From Hydractinia symbiolongicarpus (lineage: Eukaryota; Cnidaria; Hydrozoa; Anthoathecata; Hydractiniidae), in contig NC_079887.1 in the NCBI RefSeq assembly GCF_029227915.1, positions 16,427,650-16,491,649 on the forward strand: 64,000 bases of DNA, written 5' to 3'. Made by a program: the position numbers and the translations under genes. How positions within the stretch are numbered: position 1 is the first letter of the stretch; each line of letters begins with the position of its first letter. This document shows positions 12,597-22,960 of this stretch, piece by piece. The notes beneath the pieces were generated by a model, which saw nothing but the letters and a program-made list of their open reading frames with translations, was not told the origin of the DNA and searched no databases.

Positions 12597-15518
12597 TCAT
12601 TTTTTATACCACAACTTGTACTTCCAGTCTTGGGTATAGGTCCTTGCACTCAGACACCACAAGAGGCACAAGTTTTTTCAGATTCAAGTGAAACACAAAA
12701 TAGCCCTTTGTTATTACAAAATGAAATTGATGATCTTAACCAAACACATAATTCAAATTCCGAACCTGATAGCCCGCTCGATAGTATCTGTAAACTTAGA
12801 GTTGCTAATCCCGATAATCCTCTTTTAGGTTACTTAAATATAAACAGTCTGAGAAATAAAATTGTCGACGTCAGAGAGATCATGTCTAAATTTTCTCCTG
12901 ACTATTTCGTACTTGCAGAAACTAAACTGGATGAATCTTTTCCAACTGCTCAATTTAATATTGACGGATATGAAATTAGAACCCGAAAGGACCGAAACAT
13001 ACATGGAGGAGGTTTAATTGAGTATGTTGGGAAAGGGGTCATTTGTAAACAGTTACACAATATTGGAATTGTAGAGAATGAAATTATCTGTTCTGAAATT
13101 ACTATTAGAAATAAAAAATGGATTATAATTAGTATTTATCGGCCACCTTCATATTTGAATCTAACACAATTTTTCTATGAATTGGAAAAAATTCTAAACA
13201 ATGCTCTTTCTAAATGTGACAATATTATTGTTCTGGGTGATATTAATATAGATTTTTATAATCCAAGTGATAGTGGCTATGGGCAGATGCAGTCACTTTG
13301 TGATATTTTCAATCTCAAAAACCTCATTAAAGATAAAACATGCTTTGCAGGAACAGAAGGCTCTTCAATTGATGTCTTATTGACAAACAGATATAGGTCT
13401 TTTCAAAATAGTTCAGCGTTTGAAACAGGGTTAAGTGACCATCACCTAATGATAACTACATTTTTAAAAATGCATCTAGCCCGTTTACAGCCTAAGAAAA
13501 TATTCTATAGAAACTATAAAAATTTCGATGAAAAGACGTTTTTGGCTGATGTAAAAGCTGCTAACTTTTGTTGTGACACTGCCGATCCTGATTTGAACTA
13601 TGAAAATCTTCAAGTAATTTTTAGAAATATAGTAGATAAACATGCTCCTTTGAAACAGAAAACATTGCGTGGAAACGATGCTCCCTTCATGAATAAAGAA
13701 TTAAGAAAGGCTATATACTCTAGGTCAAGGTTTAAAAATAAATATAACAATGATAAAACTGAGGAAAACAATGCCAATTATAAAAGACAAAGAAACAAAT
13801 GCGTAAAATTACGAAATATAGCTGTTAAGGAATATTTTAAAAAAATAACCCAGGCCGGAGCAGTCGAAAATAAAATTTTTTGGAAAGTTATGAAACCTTT
13901 TGTAACCAATAAAAATTGCTTAAGTAATGCAAATATTACGATAATCCAAAACGATAATTTGATTACAGATGAAAATGAAGTGGCAACAACATTGAATAGC
14001 CACTTCATAAATATTGTTGAAAATAGCAGTGGTATTAAACCTACCTCTATTGATTTTAAATCATTTACAGATAAGAAAAAGTTGATTGAGAAAATTTTAA
14101 AAACCTATAAAAATCATCCAAGTATCCTAAAGATAAAAGAAAATATTGAAAATGTGTCTGAAAATTTTCAATTTAAGGAAATAGGTGATGAAGAAATCAA
14201 AAAAGTATTTAAAGAAATAAACACTAAAGCGTCTGCAGGCGAAGATAAGATACCGCCAAAACTAGCTAGTGAGCACTTAATATTGCCCCTCCAAAATGCC
14301 TTAAATAGTAGCATCCGTGCCAGTTTTTTCCCAACTAAAGCTAAGCGTGCGGTTGTTTCACCAATTGACAAGGGAAGCAAGGAAAAGTACAGTCTCAATA
14401 ATTTTAGACCTATTAGTGTATTAAATTTTTTCTCTAAGTTTTACGAAATGATAATCAAAGAGCAAATAATGTCTTTCATGGAAAAAAAACTTTCTGTGTA
14501 CTTATCTGCTTACAGGAAAAACTATAGCACCAATCACGTATTGATACGCCTATTAGAGGATTGGAAAAAAAAACTGGATCTGAATTATGTGGTTGGTTCA
14601 ATATTAATGGACTTATCAAAAGCTTTTGACTGTGTCCCCCACGATCTACTTATAGCCAAACTTCATGCTTACGGTTTTGATGTAAAATCACTTGAGTATA
14701 TTCTATCGTATCTTACAAACAGAGAACAATCCACACGAGTAAATGCGGAGTATAGTATATTTGAATTAATTTTGTCAGGTGTGCCTCAGGGTTCTGTGTT
14801 GGGCCCAATTATTTTTAATATATTTATGAATGATTTATTTTATTTTATTGTAAATAGTGACCTACATAATTACGCAGACGACAATACGATATCAGCTTAT
14901 TCAAACACTATTAAAAATCTCATTAAGACTTTAGAAAGGGAATCCGAAATTGCCCTTTCTTGGTTAAATAATAACAAAATGATAGCAAATCCAAACAAAT
15001 TTCATTCGATCCTTCTATCAAGAGCCAAAATTGATAACTCGAAGCTTGAAATAAACATTGGCGATAGAGTCATACAATCAGAAAGGTCCGTAAAACTTTT
15101 AGGAGTAACAATTGATGATAAATTAAATTTCAACTTGCACATTAGTAATCTTTGTCGAAAAGTCTCAGCCCAGCTGAATGCATTATTTAGATTTAAAAAT
15201 GTACTATCTTTGCAAACAAGATCTATTTTAGCACAAAGCTTCGTGTATGCAAATTTTAATTATTGTCCCTTAGTTTGGCATTTCTCTTCTTCGAAATCTC
15301 TATTGAAAATTGAAAAACTCCACAACAGGGCTTTAAGTTTTATTCATGATGACCCAAGACCAGTTGATTGCCTCCCAAATAAACATTATATGGAATTACT
15401 AAGGCATAGATATTTATGCATAGAAATATTTAAAATTCGGAGAAACATCAGTCCTTCTTTCATGAAAGATATTTTCCTTTTTGAGGAAACTGATAGGCCA
15501 GTAAGAAGTCAAACATGA
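12597..15518 (+). CDS. LINE A ORF2, APE endonuclease and reverse transcriptase
   Basis: About 970 codons. The endonuclease starts with the catalytic Asn in GYLNINSLRNK and continues with LAETKLDE, SIYRPPS, LGDINIDFY and GLSDHH. The RT has FRPISVLNFFSK, motif A ILMDLSKAFDCVPH, motif B GVPQGSVLGP and motif C YADD. All catalytic residues I can see are intact. No in-frame ATG precedes the endonuclease; the first Met (EIMSKF) lies after the catalytic Asn. The frame is continuous with ORF1, separated only by the TAA at 12,594. So ORF2 was made by readthrough or non-AUG initiation, or the element encoded one polyprotein. A frameshift near 15,512 separates the last 65 residues (15,515-15,712). Confidence 0.9.
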   Translation, partial: SFFIPQLVLPVLGIGPCTQTPQEAQVFSDSSETQNSPLLLQNEIDDLNQTHNSNSEPDSPLDSICKLRVANPDNPLLGYLNINSLRNKIVDVREIMSKFSPDYFVLAETKLDESFPTAQFNIDGYEIRTRKDRNIHGGGLIEYVGKGVICKQLHNIGIVENEIICSEITIRNKKWIIISIYRPPSYLNLTQFFYELEKILNNALSKCDNIIVLGDINIDFYNPSDSGYGQMQSLCDIFNLKNLIKDKTCFAGTEGSSIDVLLTNRYRSFQNSSAFETGLSDHHLMITTFLKMHLARLQPKKIFYRNYKNFDEKTFLADVKAANFCCDTADPDLNYENLQVIFRNIVDKHAPLKQKTLRGNDAPFMNKELRKAIYSRSRFKNKYNNDKTEENNANYKRQRNKCVKLRNIAVKEYFKKITQAGAVENKIFWKVMKPFVTNKNCLSNANITIIQNDNLITDENEVATTLNSHFINIVENSSGIKPTSIDFKSFTDKKKLIEKILKTYKNHPSILKIKENIENVSENFQFKEIGDEEIKKVFKEINTKASAGEDKIPPKLASEHLILPLQNALNSSIRASFFPTKAKRAVVSPIDKGSKEKYSLNNFRPISVLNFFSKFYEMIIKEQIMSFMEKKLSVYLSAYRKNYSTNHVLIRLLEDWKKKLDLNYVVGSILMDLSKAFDCVPHDLLIAKLHAYGFDVKSLEYILSYLTNREQSTRVNAEYSIFELILSGVPQGSVLGPIIFNIFMNDLFYFIVNSDLHNYADDNTISAYSNTIKNLIKTLERESEIALSWLNNNKMIANPNKFHSILLSRAKIDNSKLEINIGDRVIQSERSVKLLGVTIDDKLNFNLHISNLCRKVSAQLNALFRFKNVLSLQTRSILAQSFVYANFNYCPLVWHFSSSKSLLKIEKLHNRALSFIHDDPRPVDCLPNKHYMELLRHRYLCIEIFKIRRNISPSFMKDIFLFEETDRPVRSQT

Positions 15519-15712
15519 ACAACCTAAAAACCATCAGTGTAAAAACAAGCACCTTTGGTCTAAACAGTTTGCGATGTTTAGCCCCAAAAGTTTGGAATAA
15601 ACTTCCTTTTCATACGAAGAGTTGCGAAGATCTAGTTAAATTTAAGCAAATGATTAAAAAATGGAATGGCTCTCACTGTTCATGCACAGAGTGTCGGCAA
15701 TTGATTCCATAA
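15515..15712 (+). CDS. LINE A ORF2, C-terminal tail after a frameshift
   Basis: About 65 residues that complete ORF2 in another frame: NNLKTISVKTSTFGLNSLRC, then APKVWNKLP, and a Cys-rich end (HCSCTECRQLIP). The 'GLNSLRCLAPKVWN' type of ending is typical of CR1/L2-group RT proteins. One inserted or lost base near 15,512 would join it to the main frame. Confidence 0.75.
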   Translation: MNNLKTISVKTSTFGLNSLRCLAPKVWNKLPFHTKSCEDLVKFKQMIKKWNGSHCSCTECRQLIP

Positions 15713-16239
15713 CTTGCGTAATCAATACGAAAATGGCAGAGGGGGAATGTTTATCTTTTATTTATTATTTATTCATTATTTATTTATTATAGTTTTCATC
15801 TAAATTGTAAATATATAAAAATATTTGGTCGGTTTTGATTAGTTTTTTGCAAAATATTATTTTTTTTTAAAGAACTATTGTATATAATAACCGACGGTAA
15901 ATAAATTAAATCAATCAATCAAACATAGCTATTAGGCCATCTAGATGTTGTAAAGAAAAAGTGATTTTGTATCATAAGATTGCTTAGGGCTAGCGGATAA
16001 CACATTGACACCACAAGAAAAAATTTCTACATGTGGAGCAAACATTTTAGTTGATTAAAGAAAATTTCCCGTAAACAAAAAATTTAGATGTGCAGAGAAT
16101 TTCTCACAAACAATCTAGATGCTTTGCGTGCAGATATATCCGTTTTTTTATAATGCGATCGAGTCCTCATTTCGAAATAAAATTTGGTACACTGTACATC
16201 ATGCTGAACCCGATGCTAGCATAATCTCTTTAATAATAG

Positions 16240-16411
16240 TCGTCGTATCTCTGTGTGTCCGCGAAAGCGGCGTCCCGTAACGAAAACAGGAAATTTTTAA
16301 ACGAATATCAAATGCAATATATTTTTATCCACTTTGTTGCGACGGATAAATTTAAAGGACGAGCGAACGCGACGGGCGACCCCGTGGATTTTTCCACGGG
16401 TTAACGACTAG
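16240..16411 (+). mobile_element. Helitron 3' end (partial copy)
   Basis: The stretch ends with the 8-bp stem hairpin cccgtgga-tttt-tccacggg, then 'ttaacga' and CTAG at 16,408-16,411. A hairpin a few bases before a terminal CTRR is the hallmark of a Helitron 3' end. The left boundary is uncertain. The next element begins directly at the following T. Confidence 0.65.
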
Positions 16412-16561
16412 TCTATATTATAATACCCGTATACGTCTGTCCGTCCGTCCGTCTGTCTGTCACGCAAAATGGTAGCTTAGCTGCGCAGGTAGCGAGGCGA
16501 ACGCAATGCGGTATAAAAAAGACGGGCGAACCCGTGGATTTTTCCACGGGCTAACGACTAG
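16412..16561 (+). mobile_element. Complete 150-bp non-autonomous Helitron
   Basis: It starts with TC (tctatattataataccc) and ends with the hairpin cccgtgga-tttt-tccacggg, 'ctaacga' and CTAG, followed by T. A 'gtccgtccgtccgtctgtctgtc' run lies near the 5' end. It encodes nothing. It directly abuts the 3' end of another Helitron. Confidence 0.8.
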
Positions 16562-18102
16562 TACGAACAAAATCATTTGTTGAAGTATAATTTATTCATC
16601 AGCGATTCTTACTTTATTTTTTGTCAACACATCATAGCTGCGTGAACACTTGGGTTGATACAACTAAGTTCGTCACTAGGTCTCTTGCTTTTTACTCTAT
16701 TTTTTTGTGACCTACTTTGTTGTATTTTTGGTAAAAGAATATGAATGAATATACATTTAAAGTTTTTGTAATGTTTCTTTTTCAAAAAATAACATTTGTT
16801 CGTATGTAGTCTCACAATCAGTCTCTTCTTCAGGGCATGTCCGGATAGAGTTTTAATTATTTTCCCATACACTTGGTGCGAAAATTATTAGGTTTAAAAC
16901 CCTTGGCTAGCTGGTATGCTATTACAGTAAAGGATACGCGATATGCTTTTGCGAAAAACACAATTAGACTTAAAGTATGCTTACATTATGCTTATTGGAG
17001 ACGCAAATTAAAAACTGTAATTGAGCTATGAATGATGAAATGTTCAAGTTTAAAAGAATAAAAAACACACTTCAATAATTAATCGAGCCTAAACTATGTG
17101 CTTAAAAAATTCCCCTAACAAAACCTAAAATATGTTTATAAGCGTGTAAAGTTTGTAAATTCCGCTAAAAATAAGTTTATTGAGATTTAAATTTTTTACC
17201 CACTAGCTATATATATTGGTCCCCATGTGTGCTGTAACATGAAACATCATTATTTATCTATTATCCGCAACTCACAGATTCCTTCGACAGAAGGAGTGGT
17301 ACCAAACGAAAACAGCTCAAGTTATCAGTCCTATTTTCATGTTTAATACTGAAGTGTTTCAATTTTGTAATTTTCCGGTATTTTTTTGAAACCACGAACT
17401 TCGTCATTGAAAGCTGCCACCCCACCACCATCAGTCTGCGTATTTGTTATTGCACCAAGTATTCTTACTAGTTACAAAATATCTACACATGTTTTTAAAA
17501 ATTCCACACTTTTGTTACATACAAATTGATTCTTGAGACCTAGAGGAAAATATAGTAGCATTGTTGTCTCTTTTGGAGCTCTAAAATCGATTGGGTGAAA
17601 GAATATAGAAAATTTTAAAAATTTAGTCCAATTTTTGGGATTTATTTAAATTATCCAACTCAATGTTGAGCGTATAGTGTTAAATTTTGCGTCAACCCAT
17701 ATTGAGGTCTATGACAACTTTTCGCAAAGTTAGCTCATCATAGCTGCAATTGGTACATAGATTGTAGGGTTCTTACAATAAAAGAAATTGACTGCTATGT
17801 CATTACAACATGAAAATCAGGGAGAATATTGCTTTATTTAAGTAAAACGTTATTAAGTAGAAACATAAGCTGATTAAAAAATATGCTAAAAACAGTTACT
17901 AGGATAAATTTACAGATCGCAAAAATTTTACATCTTCTTACAGTTGTATGTTTTATATAAGTACTTTCCTTTGTATACTGAGACAGCTGTGTAATGACAA
18001 TAAGAAAATAAATTTTGAACACTTGCAACTTGGGGTCTATAAAGCAAATTTATAATTTCTGATGTTTCTATGGTTACAATGTTATCATTATGGTCACTAA
18101 TA
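16562..18102. other. Intergenic, nothing recognised
   Basis: AT-rich DNA without a credible gene. On the reverse strand a candidate AATAAA (positions 17,833-17,838) could serve the Tim10 transcript that ends at 18,103. Confidence 0.35.
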
Positions 18103-18698
18103 TTATGATTGTTGTTGCTGTTGTTGTTGAAACTTTTGCATTAACTGTTCATCTTGTAATGACATGGCAGTCAATTTCTTGCCTATTCTCTCATGCACAT
18201 CTAAATACTTTGCAACACAACGATCCAAGCAAATCGATTCGCCCTTCGTCAGTTCAGCCTCCTTGTATTTGGTTGCTATGCATTTCTTCTGGCATGCGTT
18301 TGTCAATCTGAGTTAAAATAAAGTCATCAAGGTTTCAAATCTAGTGACTCTGCAATTTGCAAAAAAATAAAATAATAATAAAAAAATTGTGAAATTTGCA
18401 ATTTTCTAAAAAAGTTTTATGCCCTTTTATCAAACCAGTGGTGATCCTAAAGTTATAAAATCACTCCCGAGTGAAATGCTTTCAAACTGTGTGTTCCTCA
18501 GTTGATAATTATAAACATGTTTCTTTAAACTAACAGTGAAATATTTAAACTGGCAAAAATTACATTGTGAGGTAATATTCAATACCTGTTGGGAGCAAAA
18601 CAACAAAACAACAACAACATTCACCTGTTATACATATCTGTCATCATTTCCACCTCCAGGTCAGCCAGAGATTGCATATTTGGTTGAGGCACTGACAT
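18103..18698 (-). CDS. TIMM10: Mitochondrial import inner membrane translocase subunit Tim10
   Basis: Two coding exons, 18,698-18,625 and 18,307-18,103, joined through a GT-AG intron of 317 bp (donor AACAG|GTGAAT, acceptor TTTTAACTCAG|A). They give a 92-residue protein, close to the usual 90. The twin CX3C motifs are C30-x3-C34 and C51-x3-C55, which form the two disulfides of small Tim chaperones. The sequence [18 protein letters not shown] and the ECLDRC-like block identify Tim10 rather than Tim9 or Tim8. Tim10 pairs with Tim9 as a hexamer in the intermembrane space and escorts hydrophobic carrier proteins to TIM22. The C-terminus ends in a run of seven Gln before Ser, longer than usual. A further acceptor (CTCTTTTTCAG) at 18,717 just upstream of the ATG implies an intron in the 5' UTR. 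Confidence 0.93.
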
Positions 18699-18984
18699 TG
18701 TGATTCTTACATATAACTGAAAAAGAGATTATCACATTGGATATGAACTTGCAAAAATCAATACACATTCAAAAAGCAGATTACCATTTTTCAAGGGGAA
18801 TATTAAAAAAAAAAAAATCTAATCAGTAAGAAATTCAGCAAAATTAGGAGCCTCTTATTTGAGTATCCAGTATCCAGGAAATAATGTCTGATATGTAAAA
18901 CAAATCCTTGTTAGTCTTGTTTCTTTACAATTCTACAAGTTATTTTGCCAAGTGATATATAATTAGGAACATCAAAATCACATT

Positions 18985-19380
18985 CATCATCATCATCATC
19001 ATTCTCGGCTTAACGTCCGTTTTCCATGCTAGCATGGGTTGGACGGGGTATATTAATGACCCTCTTCCAATCTGATCTAGACTGTGTTAGATCTAAACTC
19101 AACTTCCTCTCTATCAAGTCTGTCCTTATAACCTCCTGCCAAGTCTTTCTCGGTCTGCCTCTGGGCTTTGCCGCAGGAACTATCAAGTCTCTACACTTTC
19201 TTACCCAATTATCCTCCTCCATTCTTTCCAAGTGCCCCAGCCAATTCAATCTTCTTATCTGGATAACATCTTTAATTCTACAGAGACTTAGCCTGCTTCT
19301 TAGCTCATCTGAACTCTTTCTGTCTCTCAGACTGGCATTACACATCCACCTAACCATTCTCATATCATTCCTTTCTAAAC
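18985..19380 (-). mobile_element. LINE C-terminal fragment, copy 1 (RTE/CR1-like tail)
   Basis: On the reverse strand it encodes about 117 residues: RMVRWMCNASLRDRKSSDEL, IQIRRLNWLGHLERMEEDNW, then PRGRPRKTWQEV and RPTHASMENG. This is the conserved C-terminal region of LINE reverse transcriptases ('WLGHLERM...GRPRKTW'). It ends with a (GAT)n tail, seen as 'catcatcatcatc' at 18,983. It is a 5'-truncated insertion. A nearly identical copy in opposite orientation lies 1.2 kb away. Confidence 0.85.
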
Positions 19381-19767
19381 GGAATACATTAAGTAAGAAA
19401 AATAAGGACGCACTATCAACATTATCCCTATTTCAGAAAAGGTTTTTCGAACATATTATCAATAACTTTTGATAGACTAGTCCAAATCAACTCAAACTTA
19501 GTACACTTCAGTACGTCATAAAAGAAAACAAAATGACAGAAAGAATGGCAGAAAATTGAATTATTTTAAAAAACCACTATATGCTCAAAATTTAATTACT
19601 TTAAGTTCGAGAGTGAATTTTCACATTCTGTTTGAAGTTTTCAATGTTATTATAGTTTCCCCATTAAAGGAATTTCTTAGAGATTTTTAGGGATAGATTT
19701 GAGGAATAGCCAATATCCACGGATCTGAGAGATAAGGAACCTAAAAATTCGACATGCAGCTTTCTTA

Positions 19768-20371
19768 TCTATATAATAATACGCCAGTTCTATGTCTCTG
19801 TAACAGGCAAAGTGGATGTGTTCATTTTCCTTTGATGTTGCCGAAAAATGCATGTCTTGGAAACCAGGTGGTGATGTCTTGGAAACCAGGTGGTGACGTC
19901 AATGTTTTTTCACCGCATGGGTAACTAGGAACCACCTGGGACCAATTTGGGTAAGTTTAACAAGCCTGGGTCCCAAAATCCGTTTCGGAATGCACAGGTT
20001 TATGACGTCATCAAAAAACATTTAAACCACAATATTTCCGTAACCGTTTGTCAAAAGTACATGATCCTATACATTTTCTTGATCAGCGTTCAAGATCCAT
20101 AAGATGAAGGCAAGGGTATACAAATTTCAAAAGAAAAATTTTTTTGACTTTTATTAGGGACTTTGCTGACGTCAGCAAAATCATCACCATTCATCAAAAT
20201 CACGTGATTACATACATTTTCTTGAGCAGCGCTTTAAGCTCTACACAATAGAGGCAACGTAAAAACAATTTTTTTTGCAGACGGGTTGCTGACATCATCA
20301 AAATTCATATGACGCTTATTTTTCAGTTTTATCCTGCCTCGGTGGATTTTTTCACGGGCTTTATTGACTAG
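19768..20371 (+). mobile_element. Complete non-autonomous Helitron, 604 bp
   Basis: It starts with TC (tctatataataatacgccag) preceded by A, and ends with the hairpin gtgga-tttt-ttcac, a spacer and CTAG followed by T. So it sits between A and T, exactly as Helitrons insert, with no target duplication. Internal blocks ('gtaacaggcaaagtggatgtg', 'cctatacattttcttgatcagcg') recur in the array at 44-51 kb. It encodes no protein. Confidence 0.85.
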
Positions 20372-20584
20372 TAGATAAATATTATAACTCAGGAAATATC
20401 ATAACCATACAGCCAAGCAAAAAAGATATTGGAAAAAAAAACCTAAAGGGGAGGGGCTGCGGGATCCGGCCGAATAAGGTTGAATATTGTGAATAAAGCA
20501 TTTTAGAGTAACAAAACAATTAATGCTCCACGGTTTCAACCCAGCAGAACTTTTAATGGGTTTCTTTTTGTCAGTCACCGTTTA

Positions 20585-20975
20585 GAAAGGAATGATATGA
20601 GAATGATTAGGTGGATGTGTAATGCCAGTCTGAGAGACAGAAAAAGTTCAGATGAGCTTAGAAGCAGGCTAAGTCTCCGTAGAATTAAAGATGTTATCCA
20701 GATAAGAAGATTGAATTGGCTGGGGCACTTGGAAAGAATGGAGGAGGATAATTGGGTAAGAAAGTGTAGAGACTTGATAGTTCCTGGGGCAAAGCCCAGA
20801 GGCAGACCGAGAAAGACTTGGCAGAAGGTTATAAGGACAGACTTGATAGAGAGGAAGTTGAGTTTAGATCTAACACAGTCTAGATCAGATTGGAAGAGGG
20901 TCATGCCCCGTCCAACCCATGCTAGCATGGAAAACGGACATTAAGCCGAGAATGATGATGATGATGATGATGATG
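20585..20975 (+). mobile_element. LINE C-terminal fragment, copy 2, inverted
   Basis: It encodes the same RT tail as copy 1 (RMIRWMCNASLRDRK, RRLNWLGHLERMEEDNW, PRGRPRKTWQKV) and ends with 'ccgagaatgatgatgatgatgatgatgatg'. The two copies differ by a few residues and one copy has an 'NI' insertion before PRPTHASMENG. They are two separate insertions or one inverted duplication. Confidence 0.85.
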
Positions 20976-22960
20976 AGAAAAAAGCTAAAGTATGATCCTA
21001 ACACAAAATTTGTTAAAATGGCACCCCGAAGTGTTACGTTATAATAAAAGTCACCAGATTATAAAATTATTGCATATGTACTTTGTTTTCTTTTAGACCT
21101 TTTTGAATGTTTGCATTCTCCCCGGTAAACCCTTTTCGCACTAACAACTGCGTAACAGGCAGAAGGATGCGGAAGCTTGCTGAAGATGATATTTCTTTTT
21201 GGTATCGGATATTGTGGTATATATTGAGGGATTGAAATTGTGTGATGCCATAGTATATCACAATGGTAGTCCGCCAGGCGTGAATAAAAAGGATTGTTTT
21301 GCTGAGCGAAATCTTGCGTTTCGTGCTGTGCTACTTACTTGATTCCGTGTAAACAAACTACTTAAGTAGTACAGCTTCGAAGTAGCACAAACTTAAACGA
21401 ATAGAACCTAAGAAAAATTAATTGTGAAGCTGTACTTAAAAGCCAGGTTTGTGACATCAAACTGTCATGGCGGCGACCATAGAAAGGTTTGAGTGTGTGA
21501 CACTGATGCAATGATGACAGTGATCTGGAAGAATCTTTTAATGATGACAACTTTATACATTCTTGCATTGCATAGCTGTGAAAAACACTTTGTTGATAAT
21601 GTTGATAGCTAGCCAGATCGATTTCCATGCTGGACTCATCATTTTGAACACTGCTAATAAGCCTGATCTCTGTGTAATGTAAGTATTTTAATTCTTTTTC
21701 TTTAAGTGAAGTTCTGTAAAGTCCTGTAAAGTAGTCACCTGAATTTCAGCTGTGCAAAAAGAATGTGTAAGTTTGGATTTGGGAAAGAGGGAGCACTGGC
21801 ATTTTTCCAAACGTCCAATTACCGTTCTAAACACGAGAGGTTTTTGGAACACTGGTCAAATGGCATTTTTAGATGCTATCAATAGCATATGATGTAAAAA
21901 AAAGGAAGAAAAAGAAAAATTACAATCAGTGGATCTCAAAATTTAGCGAAACTACTTCCCGCATTTTTTAGGACGTGTAGTTCTGCTACCTTTATATATC
22001 ACCAGAATAGCATTTTTCTTTTGATAAAGCGGCGATATTTCGCTATAGAAACAGACCAACAAATTATTTTATTGCAATGTATGTATATATGTTTTAATTA
22101 AATATAATGTTTACAAAAGAAATGACCTTAAAAATTTTTTTGTATATAACATACTGTGTGCTCCTATGCTACCTTCGTGTAGTATGGATGGAGCATGATG
22201 ACAGGTCTATTCAGAGCAATACACTAACTATCTTGTGAACTGCCTTGGTCTATTAGTATTACTAAAAAATCTTTTAGAAATAACTCAACAAATTTTCCTG
22301 TTTTGCAAAAAAATGCTAGAGTACTATTTCTTTTTAGGAGTCGAAATACACCCAATATTAGCTAAATCAAATTCTATTTACCCTATTATTAACTAATAGC
22401 TATTTTCAGCCGGTTATTATGAGAAAGTCGTAGCGTTCAATGGCTAGAGAGCTTTAAGAACGGGCCTTGTACAGCACAATATAACTTAACTTCGTAGCAA
22501 CCATATCGTCGGTACAAATGTAGACAAGTAACATTGCCGGTAAAACATGAAAGATGCAATCATAACTCAATTTTATATAGCTAGTTACACTATATTAATA
22601 ACTATGTTCCTCCGAATAGTTTATTTATTCATTTTTTATTCATTCATTTATTCATTCATTTATTTATAATGAATATTTATGCAGTATAAAACATCGTCTG
22701 CTATTAAAATGTGTCCTATAAATATTAGTAATATTAGTTTTTCTAACAGCTACGAACAAAAAAAGTCTATATACATTTTTATCATTTTTTTCATGAGGTT
22801 TTAGTTTTAAAAATATTAAAAGTTCAAAATCAAATTACACTGCTTCCTATAAACAGAAAAAAAAACATGACACACAATTATTTTTCTAAAATATTCTTTT
22901 TTTTTGGCATTTATATATATATATATATTTTTTTCGGTACCGGAATATTCCTTATCTATC
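20976..22960. other. Intergenic, nothing recognised
   Basis: AT-rich DNA with short homopolymers and a 'tattcattcatttattcattcattta' run near 22,625-22,660. No gene supported on either strand. Confidence 0.4.

Larger units (their letters stand above)
11374..15924 (+). mobile_element. CR1/L2-like non-LTR retrotransposon (LINE A)
   Basis: About 4.5 kb with an ORF1 region (coiled coil plus SGNH esterase), an ORF2 (APE endonuclease plus RT) and a 3' UTR ending in an 'atcaatcaatca' tail near 15,911-15,924. Short oligomeric 3' tails are usual in the CR1/L2 group. The 5' end is unclear, because the first open frame has no ATG. Three breaks are visible: a frameshift near 12,108, an in-frame TAA at 12,594-12,596 and a frameshift near 15,512. 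Few lesions over 4 kb suggest a fairly young copy. Confidence 0.85.

Noticed and set aside
19026-20928. Serine/leucine-rich ORFs opposite the LINE tails
   Set aside because: They are antisense readings of the RT C-terminal region, which is the recognisable coding strand.
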